Origin: an uncultured Erythrobacter sp.
Lineage (GTDB): Bacteria; Pseudomonadota; Alphaproteobacteria; Sphingomonadales; Sphingomonadaceae
DNA: 64,000 bases
Direction: 5' to 3'
Assembly (NCBI GenBank): GCA_947488085.1
Contig: CANKYI010000001.1
Coordinates: 2,861,928-2,925,927, forward strand
Shown here in pieces: positions 53,831-62,934 of this stretch (its first letter is position 1; each line of letters begins with the position of its first letter). The notes below the pieces were generated by a model. It made no database searches. It was not told the DNA's origin and saw only the letters and a program-made list of their open reading frames with translations. Made by a program: the position numbers and the translations under genes.

Positions 53831-54777
53831 TATTGTGCCCTTTCAGGAAGTAGCGGTGTGGGGATCAGGAACCAGCCTTCACCGATTATCGTTTCGAGTC
53901 CGAGCGCGTCGTCTGGATTGAGAAGATAGTCGAACAATTCGTCAAAATCTGCCCGCTCGTCGCCAGCAATGGCAACTAGACAAGAGGTTTCAGCTAGTTG
54001 TTCGCGCAACACTTGCTTGCGCTGATCAGGTGTACTGACCAACAGCAACCGGTCTCTGCCCAATTGGTCTAGGCCAGATCGGAACAGCGCCGCGCGAAGG
54101 CTGCTCTCGCGCTCCGCCGGACTGTTCGAAATCCAAGCGATAAGAACGCCCTGAGCCCGCAGTTGGACAAGCCGCTCGGCGAGCGCAGGAGACGCCGTTC
54201 CTGCATCGATAGGGAACAGCGCCCCGTCTTTTGGGTCAAGGTCAATAAGAACGGTCGGCGGGCCGCTAGCGCACTGGGTCCGATCTGGCTCTAAGGAGGT
54301 CGCGCTGCTCAGCATCGCGGAGGTTCGACTTTGCGCCTCTGACACCTCGGGTGAAGTTACATAGCTGTAGAGGGGGTCGAACAGGGTTGCACTGGCAGCC
54401 GTCGTTTCGCTTTCCGTCGCTGCGACCGCTTCGTTCACTATGCCTGCTGGTGCGCCTTGAAGCTCTTCGCGAACAATCGTTGCCCCACCGTCGCTCGCGC
54501 TGGCGGATGCGACTTCTGTGTCTTGTTCTATCGCGGGCTGGGTCGGTTCGCTTTGTGCGATTGGCGCAGTTTCCGGTGCTTGTTCGGACGCTACGGCTGC
54601 AACTCGCGCAGCTTCGGCGCTCTCCGTCGCCAAATCGCTTTGTGCGGTCTCTGAGGTCCTCGCGCCACCTGCCAAAAGCCCACCCGCAGCAATGGGGAAG
54701 GCTGCTGCGATACACCCTTGTAGCGCTAACGCCGCGCCACCAGCTGCGAGCAGTTTGAATATGCGTTGCCGTTCCAT
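53830..54777 (-). CDS. HAD-like lipoprotein inserted between scoA and scoB
   Basis: 315 aa. N-terminal lipoprotein signal: ALALQGC with Cys22 as lipid site. Residues ~40-170 are low-complexity Ala/Glu/Ser/Thr. The C-terminal ~130 residues look like a reduced HAD fold: [17 protein letters not shown] (DxD pair), [17 protein letters not shown] (motif II-like), [11 protein letters not shown] and [17 protein letters not shown]. Activity uncertain. It overlaps scoB by one base, so it is co-translated with the CoA-transferase operon. Confidence 0.7.
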   Translation of the reverse strand: MERQRIFKLLAAGGAALALQGCIAAAFPIAAGGLLAGGARTSETAQSDLATESAEAARVAAVASEQAPETAPIAQSEPTQPAIEQDTEVASASASDGGATIVREELQGAPAGIVNEAVAATESETTAASATLFDPLYSYVTSPEVSEAQSRTSAMLSSATSLEPDRTQCASGPPTVLIDLDPKDGALFPIDAGTASPALAERLVQLRAQGVLIAWISNSPAERESSLRAALFRSGLDQLGRDRLLLVSTPDQRKQVLREQLAETSCLVAIAGDERADFDELFDYLLNPDDALGLETIIGEGWFLIPTPLLPERAQ

Positions 54778-54785
54778 AGGAATGC

Positions 54786-55508
54786 CTAAGCCTCCTCGCG
54801 TTCACGCACAGTGCGGAACTCGATTTTCTTCTCGTAAGGTGCGCCAAGGACTATTCGGTTCACAAAGACGCCCGGCAGGTGAATTTCGTCGGCTTCAAGT
54901 GCACCAGCCGGAACGATCTCTTCAACTTCGGCGATGCAAACCTTGCCACACGTTGCGGCCGGTTGGTTGAAATTGCGAGCGGTTTTGCGAAAGATCAAAT
55001 TGCCAGTCTCATCTGCCTTCCAGGCCTTGACGATCGAAAGATCAGCGAAGATCCCGCGCTCCAAGATATACGTCGACACGACGCCGTCCTGATCGGGGAA
55101 ATCCTGATGTTCTTTGCCTTCTGCGACTTGAGTGCCAACGCCTGTCTTGGTGTAAAATCCTGGTATGCCAGCGCCACCTGCACGCATGCGTTCCGCTAAA
55201 GTGCCTTGTGGGCAGAACTCAACCTCTAACTCGCCTGCGAGAAACTGGCGTTCAAACTCTTTGTTTTCCCCGACATAAGAGCTGATCATCTTCTTAACTT
55301 GCCGCGTGCGCAGCAATTTGCCGATGCCCTCATTGTCGATGCCTGCATTGTTGCTGGCAAATGTCAGGTCGACGGCGCCGCTGTCGCGGATCGCATCAAG
55401 CAGACGCTCTGGGATTCCACAGAGACCAAAACCACCGGCGGCGATCAGGAGGTTGTTGTCGATAACCCCTTCGAGTGCAGCGGCGGCATCGGGAAAGACT
55501 TTTGACAT
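54786..55508 (-). CDS. scoA: 3-oxoacid CoA-transferase subunit A
   Basis: 240-aa alpha subunit of the succinyl-CoA:3-ketoacid CoA-transferase. CoA-transferase fingerprint GGFGLCGIPERLLDAIRD near the N-terminus; FASNNAGIDNEGIGKLL, GGAGIPGFYTKTGVGT and RKTARNFNQPAATCGKV follow. The ATG at 55508 (MSKVFPDAAAALEG) is the family start; the frame is open 17 codons upstream. First gene of the operon scoA - lipoprotein - scoB - CoA transferase III. Confidence 0.95.
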   Translation of the reverse strand: MSKVFPDAAAALEGVIDNNLLIAAGGFGLCGIPERLLDAIRDSGAVDLTFASNNAGIDNEGIGKLLRTRQVKKMISSYVGENKEFERQFLAGELEVEFCPQGTLAERMRAGGAGIPGFYTKTGVGTQVAEGKEHQDFPDQDGVVSTYILERGIFADLSIVKAWKADETGNLIFRKTARNFNQPAATCGKVCIAEVEEIVPAGALEADEIHLPGVFVNRIVLGAPYEKKIEFRTVREREEA

Positions 55509-55779
55509 TGGACTAGCTGTTCCTTGCAAGGCGATCGAAGGCTGTATTTTGTGTTGCAAAGCAAGAGCTCTGCGATGTTCGTCTGATTAGTCGCTTGTCA
55601 TCGCCCTGTCACTGCCTGCAACCGCAAGGTCAAATGAGGCTCAATTATGCTGCATCGCAAAATACAATCTCTATGATTTGCCCAAAGAATCTCACATTGC
55701 CTAAAACTTGTGCAGTAAGATTTGCACGATGCGATCCAGAATAGGGATTTAGGTGCTATTATTTGCATAAAATGCAACT

Positions 55780-55893
55780 TAATATGCGTCATTCGCACTT
55801 GCACAAAAATGGCGACCTACTCATAAGCGGTTGTGCCTTACAGGCATCCTCTCCCAAACTGTTCAAGCCCGGCCTTCGTGCCGGGCTTTTTTT
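55780..55893 (+). ncRNA. Candidate small RNA ending at an orphan terminator
   Basis: A strong terminator lies on the plus strand although the only upstream gene (scoA) points the other way. The ~100 nt before it include an unpaired-looking CATCCTCTCCCAAACTG, a pyrimidine-rich stretch able to pair with Shine-Dalgarno sequences, as in alphaproteobacterial trans-acting sRNAs. The 5' end is a guess; no confident promoter was found. Confidence 0.4.
55865..55893 (+). terminator. Orphan Rho-independent terminator
   Basis: AAGCCCGGC, loop CTTCGT, GCCGGGCTT, running into a 7-T tract. Perfect 9-bp stem including the A/T pairs. Confidence 0.85.
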
Positions 55894-56027
55894 GTGAGGT
55901 CGCCTTGATGGTGTACTGCTTTGCGCGGTCACGCGGTCATTACTGAGTTTGCAATCAACAGCCCTGCTCCTTAGCTACGGTTTAAAGGGGTTCTTGTTGA
56001 TTCCCCCCAAACTCAAAGGACCCGCCC

Positions 56028-58334
56028 ATGGCTGATGCCGACGCTTCTAATGCAATCCGGACTGCGCGCCTTCAGGTGGCTGCCGCTCGGCAAGAAGAAT
56101 CGGGCCAAGGCATTGCCAGAATGCCGCGTTCAGCATTTCAGAAGCTTGGTATTACCGAAGGTGACGTGGTCGAGATAAGCGGCAAGCGCACCACAGCGGC
56201 AATCGCTATGCCGGCCTATCAAGAAGACGAGACGCTTGACGTGGTGCGCCTCGATGGCTTGCAACGCGGCAATGCTGAGGCTGGCTCGGGTGAGCATGTT
56301 GATATCACGGTCGCAGAATCGCGACCGGCAACCCGCGTGGTTTTTGCCCCGGCTCAACGCGAGATGCGACTGCAGGGTCCAACGCAAGCGCTCAAACGCA
56401 ATTTCTTCAAGAAACCGATTGTTGCAGGGGACCTGGTGGCAACGACAGGACAACAGCCGGTTCAAAATATGCCATCGGATGTGCGTCAGTTGCTGCGCGC
56501 ACCGGCCTATGCGCTGACGCAAATTCGATTAGCGGTGCATTCGACCAGTCCCAAAGGCATCGTCCATATCGACGAGAACACTGAGGTTGAGCTGCGCACT
56601 GAATTCGAAGAAGCGCATGACGGGCGAGCCGTCGTCAACTACGACGATGTTGGCGGTATGGAAGACACCATTCAGCAATTGCGCGAAATGGTGGAGCTGC
56701 CGCTGCGCTATCCCGAATTGTTCACCCGGCTTGGCGTTGACCCACCCAAAGGCGTCTTGCTTCACGGCCCTCCCGGTACAGGCAAAACCCGCCTCGCTCA
56801 GGCCGTCGCCAATGAAAGTGATGCTGAGTTCTTCACCATTAACGGTCCTGAGATAATGGGTTCGGGCTATGGCGAGAGCGAAAAGCGATTGCGTGAAGTG
56901 TTTGAGGAGGCGACCCGCGTCGCCCCTGCGATTGTCTTTATTGATGAGATCGACTCCATCGCGCCTAAGCGCACTCAGGTTCCCGGCGAGGCGGAAAAGC
57001 GGCTGGTCGCACAATTGCTGACGTTGATGGACGGGTTGGAGGCACGCGCTAACCTTGTCGTGATCGCTGCCACCAATCGTCCCGACGCCATCGACGAGGC
57101 TCTTCGCAGGCCGGGCCGGTTTGATCGTGAGATCGTAATCGGCGTGCCTGATCAAGGCGGACGCCGCGAAATTCTGGCAATCCACACGCGCGGAATGCCA
57201 CTCGAAGGCAAGGTAGATCTGAGCGAGCTGGCACGCGTCACGCATGGCTTTGTCGGTGCGGATATCGCCGCTCTCGCGCGTGAGGCCGCAATCGATGCTG
57301 TTCGCCGGATCATGCCGCGTCTCGACCTTGATGAACGCACGATCCCTCAGGATGTGTTGGAGGATCTGTGTGTCACACGCGATGACTTCTTCTCTGCTCT
57401 GAAGCGCATCCAGCCTTCCGCAATGCGTGAAGTGATGGTGCAGATGCCCAATGTTGGTTGGGACGATATTGGCGGCGTTGGCGATGCCATCGACAAACTG
57501 AAAGAGGGGATCGAACTCCCACTCAAAAATTCGGAGGCCTTTCAACGGTTGGGCATTCGTCCAGCCAAGGGTTTCCTTCTCTATGGCCCTCCAGGGACGG
57601 GTAAGACACTTCTCGCAAAGGCTGTTGCGAAGGAGGCAGAGGCCAACTTTATCTCGATGAAGAGCTCGGACCTTTTGTCCAAGTGGTACGGTGAAAGCGA
57701 ACAGCAAATCGCGCGCATGTTCACCCGCGCCCGCTCCGTTGCTCCATGCGTGATCTTCATTGACGAGATCGACAGCTTGGTCCCTGCGCGGGGCAGCGGG
57801 CAAGGGGAGCCGCAGGTCACGGGCCGTGTCGTCAACACCATCCTTGCCGAAATGGACGGGCTAGAAGAGCTGCAATCGGTCATTGTCATCGGCGCTACAA
57901 ACCGGCCAACCTTGGTCGATCCAGCATTGCTGCGTCCGGGTCGGTTTGATGAGCTGGTCTATGTCGGAACGCCCGACAAAGCAGGCCGCGAGCATATTCT
58001 GGGCATTCACACGGACAACATGCCCCTCTCAAGCAACGTTGATCTGGGAGAGGTCGCTGCGAAAACGGACCGCTTCACCGGAGCCGATTTGGAAGACGTC
58101 GTCCGCCGCGCAGGCCTTGGTGCTTTGCGCAGAATGGGTGGCGATGTTTCCGCGGTGGAGATGCAGGATTTCGATGATGCGCTTGAAGATAGCCGCGCCA
58201 CCGTCACGGCCAAGATGGAATCCGAGTATCGCAAAATGCGCGGCGAACTGAAGAAGCGCGCGATTGAGGCCAATCCTATCGGCTTCTTTGCCCCGGACAC
58301 GTTGGAGCCAACGCGCGCCAAAAAGCACGATTGA
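56028..58334 (+). CDS. CDC48/VCP-type AAA ATPase
   Basis: 768-aa two-AAA-domain ATPase resembling archaeal VAT and eukaryotic p97. N-domain with a double-psi beta-barrel start (RMPRSAFQKLGITEGDVVEI) to about residue 190; D1 Walker A GPPGTGKT near 247 and Walker B IVFIDEIDSIAPKR; D2 Walker A GPPGTGKT near 519 and Walker B VIFIDEIDSLVPAR. Likely an unfoldase/segregase; bacterial partners unknown. ATG with AAAGGA 8 nt upstream. It is convergent with polA. Confidence 0.93.
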   Translation: MADADASNAIRTARLQVAAARQEESGQGIARMPRSAFQKLGITEGDVVEISGKRTTAAIAMPAYQEDETLDVVRLDGLQRGNAEAGSGEHVDITVAESRPATRVVFAPAQREMRLQGPTQALKRNFFKKPIVAGDLVATTGQQPVQNMPSDVRQLLRAPAYALTQIRLAVHSTSPKGIVHIDENTEVELRTEFEEAHDGRAVVNYDDVGGMEDTIQQLREMVELPLRYPELFTRLGVDPPKGVLLHGPPGTGKTRLAQAVANESDAEFFTINGPEIMGSGYGESEKRLREVFEEATRVAPAIVFIDEIDSIAPKRTQVPGEAEKRLVAQLLTLMDGLEARANLVVIAATNRPDAIDEALRRPGRFDREIVIGVPDQGGRREILAIHTRGMPLEGKVDLSELARVTHGFVGADIAALAREAAIDAVRRIMPRLDLDERTIPQDVLEDLCVTRDDFFSALKRIQPSAMREVMVQMPNVGWDDIGGVGDAIDKLKEGIELPLKNSEAFQRLGIRPAKGFLLYGPPGTGKTLLAKAVAKEAEANFISMKSSDLLSKWYGESEQQIARMFTRARSVAPCVIFIDEIDSLVPARGSGQGEPQVTGRVVNTILAEMDGLEELQSVIVIGATNRPTLVDPALLRPGRFDELVYVGTPDKAGREHILGIHTDNMPLSSNVDLGEVAAKTDRFTGADLEDVVRRAGLGALRRMGGDVSAVEMQDFDDALEDSRATVTAKMESEYRKMRGELKKRAIEANPIGFFAPDTLEPTRAKKHD

Positions 58335-58342
58335 ACGCGCTT

Positions 58343-58363
58343 GGTCTGCCCATGAGGCAGACC
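58343..58363. terminator. Hairpin between convergent CDC48-like gene and polA
   Basis: GGTCTGCC, loop CATGA, GGCAGACC, perfect 8-bp stem in the 29-bp gap between the two stops. No T-run on either side, so it may be a bidirectional, weak terminator. Confidence 0.5.
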
Positions 58364-61210
58364 CTAGTGCGCCGCGTCCCAGCTGGGCCCGGTGCCGATA
58401 TCAATCGCAAGCGGCACGTCGAGTGTGACCGCGGGTAGCGCTGCTTCGGCCATAACACGTTCGATGATTGGAGACGCCGCTGCGACGTCGCCTTCGGGAA
58501 GCTCGAACACCAATTCATCGTGCACCTGCAACAGCATCCGCACATCCTTCAAACCAGTATCCCGCAATGCTGGGAGCATTCGAGCCATGGCGCGTTTGAT
58601 GATGTCTGCGCTGGTCCCTTGAATTGGGGCGTTGATGGCGGCACGCTCTGAACCCTGACGTTCGGCCTGATTTTTGGACTTAATCCGTGGGAACCATGTC
58701 TTGCGTCCAAACAAAGTCTCAGAATATCCGCACTCACCAACACTTTCGAGCGTTTCCATAATGTAGCGCTGAATCCCCGGGAAACGCTGAAAGTAGGTGT
58801 CGATCATCGCTTGCGCTTCGTCGGCCTCGACTTCGAGACGACCCGCGAGTCCCCAGCGCGAAATGCCATAGAGGATCGCAAAATTGATCGTCTTTGCGCG
58901 GGCACGGGTGTCGCGTGTGACCTCGCCAAACATCTCTGTCGCAGTACGCGCGTGGATGTCCTCGCCATTGGCAAACGCCTCTTTGAGGCTGTCGACATTG
59001 GCCATATGCGCCGCCAGTCGCAACTCAATCTGACTGTAATCGGCAGCGAGCAAGACGTTGCCTGCTTCGGGTACAAAGGCCTCGCGAATGGTGCGCCCGA
59101 TGGCGGTGCGGATCGGGATGTTTTGCAAGTTTGGATCGGTCGAACTCAACCGCCCGGTTTGCGCGCCTGACAGGCTATAACTGGTGTGAACGCGTCCCGT
59201 ATCAGGGTTGATTTGCGCCTGAAGTGCGTCGGTGTAAGTCGATTTGAGCTTCGATAGGTGCCGCCACTCCAGCACTTTCTTGGCGATTCCAGCGCCATCT
59301 CCTGCCAATTTCTCCAACACCGATTGATCGGTTGAATATTGGCCACTTTTGCCCTTCTTTCCGCCTTTAAAGCCCATTTTCTCGAATAAAACTTCACCCA
59401 GTTGCTTGGGACTACCGACCGCAAATTCCTGTTCAGCGATAGCGTGGATTTCTTTTTCGAGCGCGGCTGTCTGCGTGGCAAATTCTTCCGACAATCTGGC
59501 GAGTTGCGGGCGGTCAACTCTAATTCCCTCGCGTTCCATTCCGGCGACAACAGGAATTAACGGCCGGTCTACCCGTTCGTAGACTTTGCTCCCGCCTTCC
59601 TCCGCAAGGCGAGGCTTGAGCAGCTTGTAAAGTCGCCACGTGATATCGGCGTCTTCAGCGGCGTATTCAGTCGCTCGGTCCAGAGGTACTTCGCCAAAGG
59701 GTATCGCTTTTTTGCCGGTTCCACAGACCTCCTTGAATGCGATTGGCGTGTGGCCAAGGTGGCGTTCGGACAATTCGTCCATTCCGTGCCCGCCGCCCAT
59801 GCCTTCGCCACGTCCAGCGTCAAGATCGAAACTCATGACCATCGTGTCTTCGATCGGCGCTACCGCCACGTCATACCGGGCCAGCACATTGAGGTCGTAT
59901 TTGCCATTCTGAAACACTTTGAGGACGCTATCATCGCTTAACATCGGTCGAAGTGCACCGAGTGCGTCAGCGATGGCAATTTGCTCTGGCGTTTCGGCCA
60001 ACAAGTCGGTCCCACCATGAGCAAGCGGAATATAGCATGCGTCATTTGGGCCAAGCGCAACGCTGATGCCTACCAGCTGCGCTTGCATCGCATTGAGCGA
60101 AGATGTCTCTGTATCAACCGCTACCAACCTCGCGGCAGTCGCGCGTTCGATCCAATGTTCCAATCGATCAAGGGTTTGGACAGTTTCATAGGCGCTGCGA
60201 TCAACCGGAGGCATATCAATCGATGGCTGGCGATTGCCGGTTGCGCTGCCCCCATCGCCGGGCTTCTCAGCTTTGGCTGGATCAAGATTGTTTGGGCGCT
60301 CCGGGCTGCCGCTGCCCGCACCAAGCCGCTTTAGCAACGAAGTGAAGCCGTGCTTTTCGAGAAATGCGGCTAGCGGTTTTGGAGGAATGCCCTCAATCCG
60401 CATTTCGTCCAGGCCCACAGGCAGGTCGCAATCTTCTTTCAACGTGACCAAAACCCGCGACATCTCCGCATCGCTACGCCCTTCGAGCAGGCGTTCTTTA
60501 AGCTTCGACTTCTTCATGTCGCCCGCCTGATCAAGCGCGGCGGTTAGAGAGCCGTGTTCCGCGATCAGCTTGCTCGCTGTCTTTGGACCAACGCCGTAAA
60601 TACCTGGAATATTGTCCGCCGTATCACCCATTAGCGCTAGGACGTCGCCGACCAACTCAGGCTTCACACCAAATTTGTCCTCCACCTCGTCGATATAGAT
60701 GCGGGCGCTCTTCATAGTGTCGAGCATGTCGATGCGGCCTTTGCCGCTGGGCGTGTCAATTTCACCGATAAGCTGCATCAAGTCCTTGTCTGATGAGACA
60801 ATCGTGACGTTCCACCCTTCGCGCTGCGCAGCCCGAGCATAGGAGGCGATGATATCGTCAGCCTCCAACCCCTGTTCCTCAATGCATGGCAGGCTAAACG
60901 CCCGTGTGGCGTCGCGGATCAGAGGGAATTGCGGCCGCAAGTCTTCGGGTGGAGGTGGACGGTTCGCTTTGTATTCGGGATAGATCTCGTTGCGGAAACT
61001 CTTAGAATCCTTGTCCAGGATCACTGCAAGGTGGGTTGGCCCATCCGCTGCATCCAGATCGTCTGCCAGCTTCCACAGCATCGTTGTGTAACCATAGACA
61101 GCGCCAACCGGAGTCCCTTCGGGATCAGTTAAGGGTGGGAGGCGGTGATAGGCCCTAAAAATATAGGACGAGCCATCGACGAGATAGAGGTGCTGTTGCT
61201 CACTGGACAT
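58364..61210 (-). CDS. polA: DNA polymerase I
   Basis: 948-aa PolA. N-terminal 5'-3' exonuclease (YLVDGSSYIFRAYHRLPPL; GLEADDIIASYA), a 3'-5' exonuclease with intact LVAVDTETSSLNAM carboxylates, and a family A polymerase (LAADYSQIELRLAAHMAN; RAKTINFAILYG; LLQVHDELVFELPEGD). All three activities look intact. Used for Okazaki fragment processing and repair. Start ATG at 61210. Confidence 0.97.
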   Translation of the reverse strand: MSSEQQHLYLVDGSSYIFRAYHRLPPLTDPEGTPVGAVYGYTTMLWKLADDLDAADGPTHLAVILDKDSKSFRNEIYPEYKANRPPPPEDLRPQFPLIRDATRAFSLPCIEEQGLEADDIIASYARAAQREGWNVTIVSSDKDLMQLIGEIDTPSGKGRIDMLDTMKSARIYIDEVEDKFGVKPELVGDVLALMGDTADNIPGIYGVGPKTASKLIAEHGSLTAALDQAGDMKKSKLKERLLEGRSDAEMSRVLVTLKEDCDLPVGLDEMRIEGIPPKPLAAFLEKHGFTSLLKRLGAGSGSPERPNNLDPAKAEKPGDGGSATGNRQPSIDMPPVDRSAYETVQTLDRLEHWIERATAARLVAVDTETSSLNAMQAQLVGISVALGPNDACYIPLAHGGTDLLAETPEQIAIADALGALRPMLSDDSVLKVFQNGKYDLNVLARYDVAVAPIEDTMVMSFDLDAGRGEGMGGGHGMDELSERHLGHTPIAFKEVCGTGKKAIPFGEVPLDRATEYAAEDADITWRLYKLLKPRLAEEGGSKVYERVDRPLIPVVAGMEREGIRVDRPQLARLSEEFATQTAALEKEIHAIAEQEFAVGSPKQLGEVLFEKMGFKGGKKGKSGQYSTDQSVLEKLAGDGAGIAKKVLEWRHLSKLKSTYTDALQAQINPDTGRVHTSYSLSGAQTGRLSSTDPNLQNIPIRTAIGRTIREAFVPEAGNVLLAADYSQIELRLAAHMANVDSLKEAFANGEDIHARTATEMFGEVTRDTRARAKTINFAILYGISRWGLAGRLEVEADEAQAMIDTYFQRFPGIQRYIMETLESVGECGYSETLFGRKTWFPRIKSKNQAERQGSERAAINAPIQGTSADIIKRAMARMLPALRDTGLKDVRMLLQVHDELVFELPEGDVAAASPIIERVMAEAALPAVTLDVPLAIDIGTGPSWDAAH

Positions 61211-61467
61211 AAGCTTGTGCTAGCATCGCAAAGCGGGGTGCGTAAGCCGCTTTGCAGGCGATCCCCACCGTCACGTCACCGCGGCAAAGCGAGGTTGAAA
61301 CAAGGCGAGAATAAGGCGAAAATGTGGCGAATTGCCTTATTTTGCTTGCAATGCCACATTCCTGCCACTATTTGTGTAAGTGAAGTCGGGGGTCAGATGC
61401 CGGCTTTCGCGACGGATCCGCCTAAGTGATCTGCGCGCAATCCATTCGCTGAATAAGGAATTTTATT

Positions 61468-61791
61468 ATGCGTAAGATCGTTCTTGCCGCTGCCGTTGCA
61501 ACCTCGGCTCTTGGCCTTGCTGCTTGCGGCGAAACCGCTGACGCCGTTGCTGAAACTGGCGACGCTATGGCTGCCGACGCTGAGTCGATTGCCGAAGACG
61601 CAACCGCAACTGCTGGTGAAGCCGTTGATGGTGCTGCAGAAACTGTTGAAGGCGCTGCTGACGCAACTGTCAACGCCGCTGAAGGCGCTGCCGATGCGAC
61701 TGCTGACGCTGCTGGCGACGCTGCAGAAGGCGTTGCTAACGCTGCTGAAGCTGCTGCTGCCGAAGCAGAAGCAATGGTCGACGGCGAGTAA
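61468..61791 (+). CDS. Alanine-rich repeat lipoprotein
   Basis: 107 aa. Signal peptide with lipobox LGLAAC followed by GET (Cys21). The rest is an Ala/Glu/Asp helix with an 11-residue period, for example GAADATVNAAE, GAADATADAAG, DAAEGVANAAE. No aromatic residues after the signal. Hendecad helices of this kind occur in LEA-like stress proteins and helical envelope lipoproteins. RBS AAGGA is followed by AT-rich spacer; a terminator follows at 61829. Confidence 0.8.
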   Translation: MRKIVLAAAVATSALGLAACGETADAVAETGDAMAADAESIAEDATATAGEAVDGAAETVEGAADATVNAAEGAADATADAAGDAAEGVANAAEAAAAEAEAMVDGE

Positions 61792-61828
61792 TTCGCAACG
61801 TCCCAGTGCTTTTCAAACATTGAAAGAA

Positions 61829-61858
61829 AAGGCGGTGCCGCGAGGCGCCGCCTTTTTT
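61829..61858. terminator. Bidirectional terminator after the alanine-rich lipoprotein gene
   Basis: AAGGCGGTGCC, loop GCGA, GGCGCCGCCTT with one T-G wobble, flanked by a 7-T tract on the plus strand and TTTTC on the minus strand. Serves the lipoprotein and the convergent beta-lactamase-like gene. Confidence 0.85.
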
Positions 61859-61881
61859 TGTGCCCGTTGGCCTTTTGCGTG

Positions 61882-62934
61882 TTAGCCGCCGGTACGCGGT
61901 GCACCGGTCCAATTGCGGCGCGGGTTGGTGCGGGCTCGAGCATAGAACCCATCATATACCGCGCGGGCAATCGAGGCGATCCGACGCTCACGAGCCAGCC
62001 GAGACCCTTGCCCGGTTACATAAATCGCAACCGCGATAGCGCGCCCGTCTGGCGACTCGATAATGCCAATATCGCTCGATGTGTTGTTGAGTGAGCCTGT
62101 CTTATGACTGACGCGAGCCTCACTCGGCATATTCGCCACAATTCGGCGGCGGCCAGTGGTCGTTCGGCTCATTGCACCCAGCAGCACCTGGCGGCTTTGT
62201 GTTGAAAGAAAATCACCGCGGTATAGCCCACCCAGCAGGCGAACCATTGCGCGAGGCGTGGCTGCATCGCGGGGGTCGATCCAATTCACCGGATCATACT
62301 CCCCATCGTCGCGCACCAAAGTCGCGATATCACGGTCGATCGAGAAATCGTTGATCTCTTGACGCCGCATCCAATCGTTTACTGCTTGCGGACCACCAAC
62401 AGCGGCCAACAATGCGTCAGTCGCGGGGTTGCTGGAGCGCGTAATCATGATTTCGATCAAGTCGATCGCTGGCATGTAATTGCCCTCGCGGACAGGGGCT
62501 GCAGCTGAGGAATATTTTGCGGAGCGCACCGGGATCAAAAGCGGGAACTCAGAAGTGAGCGAATAACGCCCCTGTTCGACCATCTCCAGATAGGTGGCTG
62601 CAACGGCGATTTTGCTGGTCGATGCCATCGGGAACAGTTGATCGCCCAGCACCATGATCTGCTCACCGGTCGAGAGGTCCAGCGCTGCGACACCAATCCG
62701 GCCCTGATCGCCATCGGCAAGCTCAGCAATACGTTGTTCGAACCCGTTCGCATAGATCGCCTCGAACGTCTCTGGCGACCGCATCTCAGTGCCAAAGGCG
62801 CTGTCAAATCTTGCTTGAAGTTCGTTGGTTTGTGCCGTTGCAGGGACCGAGAGAATTGCAAATATTGCCGCAATCGCTCCCATCATCCGAGTGAGGTTGC
62901 GAGCGATGGGCGAGGTGCGATGTGAGATAGCCAT
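61882..62934 (-). CDS. Exported serine hydrolase with class A beta-lactamase fold
   Basis: 350 aa. N-terminal signal peptide ending near ATAQ. Active-site motifs: Ser-x-x-Lys in FPMASTSKIAVAA, SxN-like TRSSNPATDALL, and KTG in RVSHKTGSLNNTSSDIG. In the omega-loop position the TEM sequence LDRWEPELN is replaced by IDRDIATLV, so the general base Glu166 and Asn170 are not evident. It may be a D,D-peptidase-like or other hydrolase rather than an efficient beta-lactamase. C-terminus extended and arginine-rich. Confidence 0.83.
   Translation of the reverse strand: MAISHRTSPIARNLTRMMGAIAAIFAILSVPATAQTNELQARFDSAFGTEMRSPETFEAIYANGFEQRIAELADGDQGRIGVAALDLSTGEQIMVLGDQLFPMASTSKIAVAATYLEMVEQGRYSLTSEFPLLIPVRSAKYSSAAAPVREGNYMPAIDLIEIMITRSSNPATDALLAAVGGPQAVNDWMRRQEINDFSIDRDIATLVRDDGEYDPVNWIDPRDAATPRAMVRLLGGLYRGDFLSTQSRQVLLGAMSRTTTGRRRIVANMPSEARVSHKTGSLNNTSSDIGIIESPDGRAIAVAIYVTGQGSRLARERRIASIARAVYDGFYARARTNPRRNWTGAPRTGG

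Larger units (their letters stand above)
55509..56027. other. 519-bp gap between scoA and the CDC48-like gene
   Basis: No ORF of merit. It contains many TGC/GCA dyads, for example TTGC-AAA-GCAA (55554-55564) and TTGCAT-AAA-ATGCAA (about 55763-55777), likely regulatory for scoA, then a plus-strand terminator at 55865-55893 with no gene before it, and the promoter region of the ATPase gene. Confidence 0.6.

Noticed and set aside
56529..57803. Long open frame on the minus strand within the CDC48-like gene
   Set aside because: It lies entirely antisense to a clearly conserved two-domain ATPase and has no family features; a codon-bias shadow.
61422..61991. Minus-strand alanine/serine-rich open frame opposite the repeat lipoprotein
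   Set aside because: The low-complexity repeat keeps several frames open. Only the plus-strand frame has a signal peptide, lipobox and RBS.
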